This document shows positions 32,745 to 39,340 of a stretch of 64,000 nt of DNA, piece after piece; positions within the stretch are counted from its first letter, which is position 1; each line of letters opens with the position of its first letter. The DNA is taken from NCBI GenBank assembly GCA_902592615.1, contig CACJFI010000001.1:119980-183979 (forward strand). The letters are read 5' to 3'. The translations under genes and the position numbers were made by a program. This DNA is from an uncultured SAR116 cluster alpha proteobacterium. GTDB lineage: Bacteria > Pseudomonadota > Alphaproteobacteria > Puniceispirillales > Marisalimonadaceae. The notes below the pieces were generated by a model. The model saw nothing but the letters and a program-made list of their open reading frames with translations. It searched no databases and was not told the DNA's origin.

Positions 32745-33020
32745 ATGGCTAAGTCTGAAATAATGATTGATAATGAAAAGACAAGAGTAACACGTTGGTC
32801 ATTTGAGCCAGGTGAGGATACTGGAAAACATGTCCATGAATATGATTATGTTGTAGTACCAATGATGGATGGTAGTCTCAAAATTGTAAATCATGATGGT
32901 GAAGTATCTTATTCAAATCTTTCTAAAGGAGTAAGTTACTTCAGACAGAAAGGGGTTAACCATAACGTTATAAATCATAATGATTTCCCATATTCATTTG
33001 TTGAAATTGAATTTAAATAG
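32745..33020 (+). CDS. Cupin-domain protein
   Basis: 91 aa from the ATG at 32745 (an in-frame ATG at 32718 overlaps the previous gene). Cupin motif 1 is seen in EPGEDTGKHVHEYDYVVVPM (G-x4-H-x-H-x4 pattern with the H-x-H metal ligands), motif 2 in the NHNVINHNDFPYSFVEIEF end. Single-domain, metal-binding cupin. Same strand as the secreted protein before and the ABM-like gene after it. Substrate unknown. Confidence 0.78.
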   Translation: MAKSEIMIDNEKTRVTRWSFEPGEDTGKHVHEYDYVVVPMMDGSLKIVNHDGEVSYSNLSKGVSYFRQKGVNHNVINHNDFPYSFVEIEFK

Positions 33021-33042
33021 AAAAAATTATTAAGGTGTGTAA

Positions 33043-33372
33043 ATGAGTGATTCAAAGCTTATGAGTTATATTACTTCAGACTTTCAAACCAAAAGTGATA
33101 TGAAAGTTGGTGAGATTGAATGGGAAAAAATTATGAATAAAAATTTTGAAAAATTCAGAAAAGCAGGCGCACTTAGGCAAATAGTTTCTCAAATATGGAA
33201 TAAAGAAGGCACACTAAGGTTAGGTCATTTGTGGGAATATAAAGACAAAAAGGCTTTTGTAGAGTGTCAAAAAATTTTTAAAGAAGCAGAATTAGAATTC
33301 AAAAATAAAACAGGTATTGTATGGAAAGTTTTTTCTAATAGGGGTATCGTTTTATATGATGTAAATTATTAA
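33043..33372 (+). CDS. ABM-like protein of the QIWN family (paralogue C)
   Basis: 109 aa. ALRQIVSQIWNKEGTLRLGH, then LWEYKDKKAFVECQ and the C-terminal SNRGIVLYDVNY align with the two island genes at 16992-17327 and 17484-17813. This copy lies outside the island in conserved-looking DNA, so the family is probably native and the island copies acquired or moved. AAGGTG precedes the ATG. It overlaps the next gene by one base (TAATG). Dimeric alpha/beta barrel by inference. Confidence 0.65.
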   Translation: MSDSKLMSYITSDFQTKSDMKVGEIEWEKIMNKNFEKFRKAGALRQIVSQIWNKEGTLRLGHLWEYKDKKAFVECQKIFKEAELEFKNKTGIVWKVFSNRGIVLYDVNY

Positions 33373-33956
33373 TGATTTATAATTCAGCAAAAAATATATT
33401 TTATGAATTATTTACATTGAATAAAATTTTTACAATTTTAATAGTTATCTTTGTTAATTTTTCACATAATTCTTATTCTTCTGAGTTGGACAACCTTTTC
33501 TTTAAATTAAAACAATCAACTAATCCCACTTTAGCAATGGTCTATGAGGTTAAAATATGGAATTTATGGCTCAATAATGGATCGACAGAAAGCAATAATA
33601 GTCAAATGCAGAAGGGTCTAGAATTATTACAAAATGGTAAATTAGATCAAGCGCTTTCACTTTTTAAAAACTTATCAAAAAAAGAACCTGTGTGGGCAGA
33701 ACCTATTAATAAGATTGCAACAATTAAGTTTTTACAAGGTGATTACTTAGGCTCTATAAATGACATCAAATTAACTTTAAAATTAGAGCCAAGGCATTTT
33801 GGTGCTATATCAGGACTGGTTCAAATTAATATTATATTGAAGGAATATAAACAGGCGCTAAAAAATTTAGATTATGTTCTTAAAATACACCCATTTATAG
33901 GTATAAAAAAATTAAGACCATATATTCAAAATTTATTAAAAAAATCATCAATTTAA
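33372..33956 (+). CDS. Secreted TPR-repeat protein
   Basis: 194 aa. An N-terminal hydrophobic segment (IFTILIVIFVNFSHNSYSS) acts as signal peptide or anchor. Three tetratricopeptide repeats follow (residues about 80-185; for example LLQNGKLDQALSLFKNLSKK, then PINKIATIKFLQGDYLGSI and LDYVLKIHP). Similar one-domain TPR proteins are frequent in Alphaproteobacteria and may help assemble envelope complexes. Coupled to the ABM-like gene upstream by a one-base overlap. Confidence 0.8.
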   Translation: MIYNSAKNIFYELFTLNKIFTILIVIFVNFSHNSYSSELDNLFFKLKQSTNPTLAMVYEVKIWNLWLNNGSTESNNSQMQKGLELLQNGKLDQALSLFKNLSKKEPVWAEPINKIATIKFLQGDYLGSINDIKLTLKLEPRHFGAISGLVQINIILKEYKQALKNLDYVLKIHPFIGIKKLRPYIQNLLKKSSI

Positions 33957-33977
33957 TGATATAAACACAATGTGTTT

Positions 33978-34220
33978 TCAAATATTTAAAATTTTTAATG
34001 TCTCATATTTAAGATCTAAGTTTTTTTTAAAATCTGTTTTAGTTTTTTTAGATTTAATAGTCTCATATTCATAACAACTAAAACAAAGTTCAATTTTTCT
34101 TCCTTTTTGCGATTTAAAAATCTTTGTTGGAATTTTTTCAAAAGTGAAATCTGGATGCGGGTTTTTAGTTCTCTTACACCACATGCATCTTGCATCATTT
34201 TTATTATAGATAAAAGTCAC
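33978..34220 (-). CDS. Small zinc-ribbon-like protein
   Basis: 80 aa. Two CxxC pairs (ARCMWCKRT at residues 11-16 and ELCFSCYEY near 45) spaced by about 31 residues could hold one zinc ion; the rest is lysine-rich. It starts seven bases after the sodium channel gene, same strand, so they are co-transcribed. Function unknown; nucleic-acid or protein binding is possible. Confidence 0.6.
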   Translation of the reverse strand: MTFIYNKNDARCMWCKRTKNPHPDFTFEKIPTKIFKSQKGRKIELCFSCYEYETIKSKKTKTDFKKNLDLKYETLKILNI

Positions 34221-34227
34221 TAATATC

Positions 34228-35013
34228 TCACTTATTTTTGTTGTTTAATAATTTTGTTATTTCTTTTAATTGTATTTCCATAGATATTATTTTTTTTTGT
34301 AAATCTATTTCAGATTTTTTTTCTTCATGACTACCATCATTTGAAATTTGTTGCATCGCATCAACAATTATACCTATAAACAAGTTTAGTATTGCGAATG
34401 TGGTAACTAAGATAAAGGGCACAAAAAACAACCAGGCCAAAGGAAATTCTTTCATTACTGGTCTTACTATGCCCATTGACCAACTTTCTAAAGTCATTAT
34501 TTGGAAAAGTGTATACATCGAATTTCCTATCGTACCGAACCATTCATAAAATCTATCTCCAAAAAAAGTAGTAGTAAGGACTGAAGAAATATAAAATATC
34601 AAAATAATAATTGTACCAACAGATAGAATGCCAGGAATGGAAATAAATATAGCTTGTATTATCCTCTTCATTGAAGGGACAATTGATAACAATCTTAGAG
34701 TTCTAAAAATACGAAAGGCTCTTAAAACTGAGAAAGGACCTGATGCAGGAATAAGAGAAACTGCTACAATTAAAAAATCAAAAATATTCCAACCATCTTT
34801 AAAAAATCTTAGTTTGTAAACTACAATTTTGGAAATTAATTCAATTGTAAAAATTGTTAATGCAATTCTATCAATTAAAGACAAAATAAAACCAAATTCT
34901 GTTTTAATTTTAGGGCTGGTCTCTAGTCCGAGAGTAATTGCATTAATTATAATTACTATTGTTATAAAAGTAATAAAATACTTATTTTCTAAAATTTTTT
35001 TAATTGAATGCAT
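34228..35013 (-). CDS. Voltage-gated sodium channel (NavBac type)
   Basis: 261-aa six-helix ion channel subunit that would form a homotetramer. The S4 sensor carries spaced arginines (VLRAFRIFRTLRLL, residues about 97-110). The pore loop holds the selectivity filter TLESWSM (near residue 175), the same as in characterised NavBac channels and indicating Na+ preference. S6 (FAILNLFIGIIVDAM) ends in a cytoplasmic coiled-coil tail (residues 225-258, KSEIDLQKKIISMEIQLKE). Full length for the family. In marine bacteria such channels tie to sodium-dependent bioenergetics or pH and motility control. Confidence 0.95.
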   Translation of the reverse strand: MHSIKKILENKYFITFITIVIIINAITLGLETSPKIKTEFGFILSLIDRIALTIFTIELISKIVVYKLRFFKDGWNIFDFLIVAVSLIPASGPFSVLRAFRIFRTLRLLSIVPSMKRIIQAIFISIPGILSVGTIIILIFYISSVLTTTFFGDRFYEWFGTIGNSMYTLFQIMTLESWSMGIVRPVMKEFPLAWLFFVPFILVTTFAILNLFIGIIVDAMQQISNDGSHEEKKSEIDLQKKIISMEIQLKEITKLLNNKNK

Positions 35014-35170
35014 TAGACTTATCTAAAATGTGTTTTAGATTGTTTTAATAAATTTATTGAATTTTACAATAGTAAATATTTATTGATTCCTATTGTAGCT
35101 TAATTCTTTACGATTGATAAATTCTTTGATTAAATAATTAATATTTAAATTAATTTATAGGTGAAATGTA

Positions 35171-35311
35171 ATGTATGTAAGGACCATGAAAATAACATTT
35201 AAAGATAAAATGTCTAAAAATATGTTTTTTAATTACACTGATACTTAAGCAGATGCTGAGGGTTTTCAAAATGGTATATTAATGAAATTAATTTTTAGAA
35301 ATCTTAACTAA
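35171..35311 (+). pseudogene. Truncated ABM-like gene remnant
   Basis: From ATG at 35171 the frame reads MYVRTMKITFKDKMSKNMFF, then NYTDT, and a TAA at 35246; it goes on to 35311. It aligns with the start of the island protein at 16146 (MYTRTHIFKFINKVSKDSF...NYTDT). The stop and missing C-terminal half show decay. It is the only content of the 360-base gap 35014-35373. Confidence 0.6.
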
Positions 35312-35373
35312 ATAGGGCACCTTTTATAAAACGAACTAGTCAAAAATTAATAAGATTATAGTGATGAAAATCA

Positions 35374-35571
35374 ATGAGTAATTGGAAAACTGATTTTGAA
35401 GTAAAATTTTCACTTGAATTCAAGCATTTTAATGGAAGAAAAGAAATTAAAAATAATACGTTGATTGTAGAAGCAGAAAGTGAAGATGAAGCAATTGAAA
35501 TGATAATAAATCAATATGATAATAGTGTATTTTTAAAAATAGATGAGGTTAAGAAAATTTGGAGCTACTGA
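35374..35571 (+). CDS. Small hypothetical protein
   Basis: 65 aa, soluble, with a beta-beta-alpha pattern: FEVKFSLEFKHFNG, NNTLIVEAESEDEAIEMIIN. The E-x-E-x-E-D-E-A-x-x-x-I stretch resembles small DpnD/PcfM-like or similar ferredoxin-like domains, but no firm assignment is possible. Overlaps the following gene region by a few bases. Confidence 0.5.
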   Translation: MSNWKTDFEVKFSLEFKHFNGRKEIKNNTLIVEAESEDEAIEMIINQYDNSVFLKIDEVKKIWSY

Positions 35572-35843
35572 TTGCTGAATTATCTAAAGATAAATTTGAA
35601 ATTACTGTTAAAGCAAATCAAATTACTAAACATGTTGTTTATGTCACTGATGAAATGCTTTTCAACCTAACTAAGAATAAAATTTCAAAAAAACAACTTT
35701 TAAACTTTAGTTTTAATTTCCTTCTTGAAAGAGAGACAAATACTTCGATACTTTCTTCTTTTGATCTTACAATGATCTCAAAATATTTTCCTGAATATAC
35801 AAAAAAAGTCAGTCATAAATGTAATTTACAGAAATATATTTAG
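35559..35843 (+). CDS. Conserved small protein of unknown function
   Basis: Up to 94 aa. The part from residue 10 on (KFEITVKANQITKHVVYVTD, then ISKKQLLNFSFNFLLERETN and SKYFPEY) has the look of a short protein widespread in proteobacteria, recognisable by the RSFxFLLERE...SILxxFDLxxISxYFPEY pattern. The start is uncertain: TTG at 35559 overlaps the previous gene, and after the GGAG at 35562-35565 only CTG or ATT codons lie at good spacing. Function unknown. Confidence 0.6.
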   Translation: MELLIAELSKDKFEITVKANQITKHVVYVTDEMLFNLTKNKISKKQLLNFSFNFLLERETNTSILSSFDLTMISKYFPEYTKKVSHKCNLQKYI

Positions 35844-35853
35844 TAGTTAGTAA

Positions 35854-36198
35854 TTGCAATCTTATCAATTATTTATAAATGTAACGAAAGAGATAAATTT
35901 AAAAGTTGGAAAACTTGGAAAATTTATTTTTCCAGCTGGATCTTATGTGTACACTGGATCTGCCAGAAAAAATATAGATAAAAGAATTAAAAGGCATCTT
36001 TCTAAGAAAAAAAATCTCCATTGGCATATAGATTATTTACTCAACAATGATGCTGTAAAAATTATTAATACAAAGAAATCACAAATGACTGAATGTAATT
36101 TAAATAAAAAGACAAAGGGAACAATAATTATAGATGGTTTTGGAAGTTCTGATTGTAATTTATCATGTAAAAGTCATTTGAAATTTACAGAGAATTAA
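35854..36198 (+). CDS. GIY-YIG nuclease-fold protein, DUF123 type
   Basis: 114 aa starting at TTG. Matches the DUF123 subgroup of GIY-YIG proteins: GKFIFPAGSYVYTGSARKNI (the G-x-Y...Y-x-G core with SARKN), DKRIKRHLSKKKNLHWHIDY with its conserved RH and HWHIDYLL. The final part has cysteines (ECNLNKK, DCNLSCKSH) as in homologues. Family members are often fused to or linked with endonuclease III-type genes; here it stands alone. Nuclease activity is not proven for DUF123. Confidence 0.8.
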   Translation: MQSYQLFINVTKEINLKVGKLGKFIFPAGSYVYTGSARKNIDKRIKRHLSKKKNLHWHIDYLLNNDAVKIINTKKSQMTECNLNKKTKGTIIIDGFGSSDCNLSCKSHLKFTEN

Positions 36199-36224
36199 GC
36201 ATTAGCTGAATTATCAGCTAATGC
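36199..36224 (+). terminator. Hairpin after the GIY-YIG gene
   Basis: An 11-bp perfect stem (GCATTAGCTGA with TCAGCTAATGC) around ATTA starts directly after the stop codon. No U-run follows, and a strong AGGAGG ribosome site comes next, leading only to ATG-AAA-AAT-TAA. It may be a terminator-like or regulatory RNA structure. Confidence 0.55.
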
Positions 36225-36341
36225 TCTAGGAGGTTATAAATGAAAAATTAATTTTTCATTTTATTAATTAATCAAAAAATAATGACTAAAATTTGAAAAG
36301 AATGAGGTAAATTAATGGCAAATATTCAAATAAAAAGACAT

Positions 36342-37103
36342 TTAATTTAAATTTTTGACACATCTAAATCCAATATAAACTGCTGACATATTTTTATCTT
36401 TCCTTGCTTGGTGGCTTAGGCGCATCTGTTCTTTTCCATACCACCAAGAACCACCTTTCGTAGCTTTGGTTCTTTTGTTCTCTATGTTAGCCCATTCCCA
36501 AACATTTGCACCCATGTCATACAAACCATTTATTCCTTTTTTTGTAACACCAACTTTAGAATGACCATTACCTCTTGATAATAGTTTTGAGTAATTTACA
36601 TATTTTTCGAAATTACAATCTTCCAAACAATTTACACCTTCAGGTGTGTTCCCAACTGGATACTCATAAGTTTGTCCATATATAAAATTACTAGATGATA
36701 TTTTTCGCACTTCCGTGTATGCCGCATATACCCACTCTTCTTCACTAGGAAGTCTTTTGTTTTTCCATTTGCAAAACATTTGAGCTTCATCAAAATTTAT
36801 ATGGACAGCAGGTTCATTTGATTCACCTTTTATTCCATAAGGCTTTTCCCAATTCCAGCCATCTTTTTTAACCCATCCTGAGGCATACACATAACCCCAT
36901 CCTCTTTTTTCAGCTTCTGTAAAATAATTTGTAGTTTTAGTGAATTTACTGAATTCACCAATGGATACTTCAGTAAGATCAATTGAAAAATAAGAAATTT
37001 TTTGCATTCTATCATCTTTCGCCAATGCACAATTGGCAAAAAAAATAAAAGAAAGGTTAAAAAAATAATTAATCACCTTGTTAGTAAAATATTTAAATAG
37101 CAT
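36342..37103 (-). CDS. Secreted FGE-sulfatase-domain (SUMF1-like) protein lacking the catalytic cysteines
   Basis: 253 aa with a signal peptide (FFNLSFIFFANCALA-KDD). The formylglycine-generating-enzyme fold is evident: LTEVSIGEFSKFTKTTNYFT, then WGYVYASGWVKKDGWNWEKP, EPAVHINFDEAQMFCKWKNK, RLPSEEEWVYAA, GLYDMGANVWEW, KGGSWW and the closing YIGFRCVKN. The two active-site cysteines of true FGEs, which lie between KGGSW and GFRC, are absent (that segment reads YGKEQMRLSHQARKDKNMSA). It should therefore not oxidise sulfatase cysteines. FGE-fold proteins with other roles (EgtB-like, structural) are known. Periplasmic; role unknown. Confidence 0.85.
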   Translation of the reverse strand: MLFKYFTNKVINYFFNLSFIFFANCALAKDDRMQKISYFSIDLTEVSIGEFSKFTKTTNYFTEAEKRGWGYVYASGWVKKDGWNWEKPYGIKGESNEPAVHINFDEAQMFCKWKNKRLPSEEEWVYAAYTEVRKISSSNFIYGQTYEYPVGNTPEGVNCLEDCNFEKYVNYSKLLSRGNGHSKVGVTKKGINGLYDMGANVWEWANIENKRTKATKGGSWWYGKEQMRLSHQARKDKNMSAVYIGFRCVKNLN

Positions 37104-37211
37104 ATGTCTAATTTATATTATTATGATAAATTTGTATGCTAAATATGCTATAATAATAATGATTTTAATTAACATTAATAAATTTCTATTAGATGTATAA
37201 TTAAAATTTTA

Positions 37212-37367
37212 ATGGATCAGTCTGATATGATAAATAAATTTAAAGCATGGCATATAGATTTAATTGAAAAAGTTCAAAAAATTACTGGTTTATCAAATTA
37301 CCAGATAATTTGGATTAGTTTTGCTGAAGGTTTAATAATTGGGTTTTTTATTTGTTACCTTATATAA
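37212..37367 (+). CDS. 51-aa membrane-anchored small protein
   Basis: ATG at 37212; the polar helical N-terminus (INKFKAWHIDLIEKVQKITG) is followed by a C-terminal membrane span (FAEGLIIGFFICYLI). It is protein-like throughout although short and without a strong ribosome site. Divergent from the FGE-fold gene. No family recognised. Confidence 0.45.
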   Translation: MDQSDMINKFKAWHIDLIEKVQKITGLSNYQIIWISFAEGLIIGFFICYLI

Positions 37368-37405
37368 ACTAGATTTACTTTCTTAAAAACACAAATTTTT
37401 ATGCT

Positions 37406-37705
37406 TTAAAATATGTCCTTATAAAATTCACTTTCATCCATATATTTTGGATTTTTATTTCCTGTGAATGCTTGTATTTTTTTTATTAAAGCTTCAATTT
37501 CTATCTTTGAGAAATTGATTTTAGTCCATTTATTATTTTTAATTACTTCAGTTTTAATACCAGGTAGATCAACAGGTAATTTAGCTCTATTAAAGATAGT
37601 ACATGAGTAAGAGCTTTTATCTTGAGAAGAAGTGAAAGAAATTACATAGTAATTATAATCAAGTTGACAAATCCCGTTAATAAACTTTAATTCTTTAAAT
37701 TTCAT
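37406..37705 (-). CDS. Hypothetical small protein
   Basis: 99 aa, soluble, starting at an ATG at 37705. Strand-rich N-terminus (NGICQLDYNYYVISFTSS, SSYSCTIFNRA) and a helical C-terminus (FSKIEIEALIKKIQAFTG). Lies 63 bases downstream of the secreted paralogue gene on the same strand. No family recognised. Confidence 0.55.
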   Translation of the reverse strand: MKFKELKFINGICQLDYNYYVISFTSSQDKSSYSCTIFNRAKLPVDLPGIKTEVIKNNKWTKINFSKIEIEALIKKIQAFTGNKNPKYMDESEFYKDIF

Positions 37706-37768
37706 TTTTATATAATGTTTGATTTTCTACATTCATATTTTACGTTGAGATCTTAATAATTTTTCTTG

Positions 37769-38149
37769 TTAATTGTTTTCAATTAACACACACGATAATT
37801 CATTAGGTAATTTATTTAATTTTATGGTTCCTTTACTCAATAAGACTGGTTTCAGTTTAAGGTTGTTTTTATCATAATGCCAGGCAAAATCTACTCCAAG
37901 GTAAGCATATTTATCTTCAAATAAAATAAATGTATCTTTTTTTTGACCAACCACCTCTCCAATTTCAATAAAATTGTTTTTTATCTTTTTGAACACCGTA
38001 GTGTACAGTTTGTTATCTCTGTTTATTTTAAAATCTAAAATTGTATTGTCATCTAAGCTTTTGCATTTAATAAAAAATGGATTTTCCTCAGCTTTAACTA
38101 ATTTAATGATTAGAAATGATAAGAATAACAAAATCCAAAGAAATTTCAT
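37769..38149 (-). CDS. Secreted small protein, paralogue 2 of a two-gene family
   Basis: 126 aa with a signal peptide (MKFLWILLFLSFLIIKLVKA-EE). Two cysteines (IKCKS and LSCVL) and the central FIEIGEVVGQKKDTFILFED, then DFAWHYD and LKPVLL, correspond in order to the protein at 32341-32727. Identity is moderate, so the duplication is old. Periplasmic beta-rich protein of unknown role. Confidence 0.65.
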   Translation of the reverse strand: MKFLWILLFLSFLIIKLVKAEENPFFIKCKSLDDNTILDFKINRDNKLYTTVFKKIKNNFIEIGEVVGQKKDTFILFEDKYAYLGVDFAWHYDKNNLKLKPVLLSKGTIKLNKLPNELSCVLIENN

Positions 38150-38288
38150 ACTTGATAACCGAATATAATTTGAATTTACTAACTATACTAAACTTCTTAA
38201 AAGTAGACAATTTTATTTGATTAATTAAATAATGAATTAGTTAGGGTGCATCATTTTTAATCTTCAATTCAGGGAATGATATTTTAAA

Positions 38289-38453
38289 ATGAATACTTAG
38301 CTTCCTTGCCCATACTGTTCAAGTAAAAAGGGGTATGTATATATCCAATCACATTATCAATGTCTTGAATGCAAGAGGGTTGTTGATGATTGTTGTAGTG
38401 GAGAAGTCCTAAGCTGTGATTTTCAAAAGGAACTCCAACAAGATAACCAATAA
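38289..38453 (+). pseudogene. Small zinc-ribbon gene interrupted by an amber codon
   Basis: The frame reads M-N-T-stop(TAG)-L-P-CPYCSSKKGYVYIQSHYQC followed by LECKRVVDDCCSGE and ends at 38451. The CPYC...CLEC zinc ribbon with the DDCCSGE tail is typical of short proteins of Proteobacteria, which begin just like this with M-x-x-x-L-P-C. Only codon 4 (TAG, one change from CAG or AAG) breaks it. Recent loss or a read-through. The remaining 520-base gap (38150-38671) has only a 20-codon hydrophobic frame at 38505 and nothing else. Confidence 0.6.
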
Positions 38454-38671
38454 AAATTTTTAAAACTTATCGATTATCTACAATATTGGTAAAAATAGAC
38501 ACTTATGTTAGCTGATATTCTAGCCCTTTTAATAATATTTTTGGAAAAAATCTTAGAACATTATTGATAGAAAAATAAATTAATAATTTTTAATAGAGCT
38601 AAATGTTTCAATTGTGTCGACTTTAAATATTACTTAATGATAAGATCTTCAAAATTTACTGGAGTTAAGGT

Positions 38672-39319
38672 GTGACTGATTTAACAAACCGTCTTTCAAA
38701 ATGTTATGCTAGTGCTATTCATGATGTGTTAAGAGAAAAGGGGTATCAGAACTGTGTCCTACCACCTGAAATACAGGCTTTAGAAAGGGGGCAAAAGCTA
38801 TTTGGAGAAATTTACACAGTATCTGGTCATGTAGACAAAACACTATCTAGACACGAATCTCTTCTTTTATGGTCTCAAGTTTTATCAAAGGTTCCAAATG
38901 ATAAAGTTATTGTTTGTCAACCAAATACACATTCAATTGCACTTATGGGAGAATTATCTGCTCGAGCATTAATGGTGAAAGGGACTAAAGGTTATTTAAT
39001 GGATGGGCACTGTAGGGACGTTGAAGAAATTATAGATGCTAATTTTCCAGTTTTTTGTAGGTTGTCAACACCTGCTGATATCGTAGAAAGATGGAAATAT
39101 AACTCTCTTGGACAACCTGTCACTATAGGAAGCGTTACGATAAGTTCAGGTGACTTTATTATAGCTGACATGGATGGAGCAGTAATAATACCCCAAAATG
39201 TAGCAGAAGAAGTAATACAAAAGACCGAAGAAGTTATGGCCACTGAAAGTAAAATGAGAAAAGCTATATTAGATGGTATGGACCCTGAAAAAGCTTATTT
39301 AAAATTTAGAAAATTTTAG
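38672..39319 (+). CDS. RraA-family protein (aldolase/decarboxylase-like)
   Basis: 215 aa from GTG at 38672, with GGAG 7 bases upstream. RraA/HMG-aldolase fold features: SARALMVKGTKGYLMDGHCR (G-x-x-x-DG-x-x-RD pattern, here GYLMDGHCRD near residue 110), PADIVERW, and FIIADMDGAVIIPQ (near 170). Members are 4-hydroxy-4-methyl-2-oxoglutarate/oxaloacetate aldolases or RNase E inhibitors. The presence of the R and D metal-binding residues favours the aldolase class, with substrate unknown. 22 bases before the MATE gene on the same strand. Confidence 0.85.
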   Translation: MTDLTNRLSKCYASAIHDVLREKGYQNCVLPPEIQALERGQKLFGEIYTVSGHVDKTLSRHESLLLWSQVLSKVPNDKVIVCQPNTHSIALMGELSARALMVKGTKGYLMDGHCRDVEEIIDANFPVFCRLSTPADIVERWKYNSLGQPVTIGSVTISSGDFIIADMDGAVIIPQNVAEEVIQKTEEVMATESKMRKAILDGMDPEKAYLKFRKF

Positions 39320-39340
39320 TTTCTTTTTGGTCTAAATTAT

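Noticed and set aside
34016..34198. Second minus-strand frame inside the zinc-ribbon gene
   Set aside because: The CxxC-containing frame is the protein-like one and is correctly spaced after the channel gene.
36225..36252. Start-stop mini-frame ATG-AAA-AAT-TAA behind a strong AGGAGG site
   Set aside because: Three codons cannot be called a gene; possibly a degenerate gene start or leader. No downstream gene on this strand would be controlled by it.
36342..37103. Formylglycine-generating enzyme for the sulfatase at 3266-4747
   Set aside because: The catalytic cysteines are missing and the protein is exported while the sulfatase is cytoplasmic.
38289..38300. TAG at codon 4 of the zinc-ribbon gene as a pyrrolysine or other recoded codon
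   Set aside because: No pyl genes or other recoding signals are visible, and the position near the start is more simply explained by a nonsense mutation.
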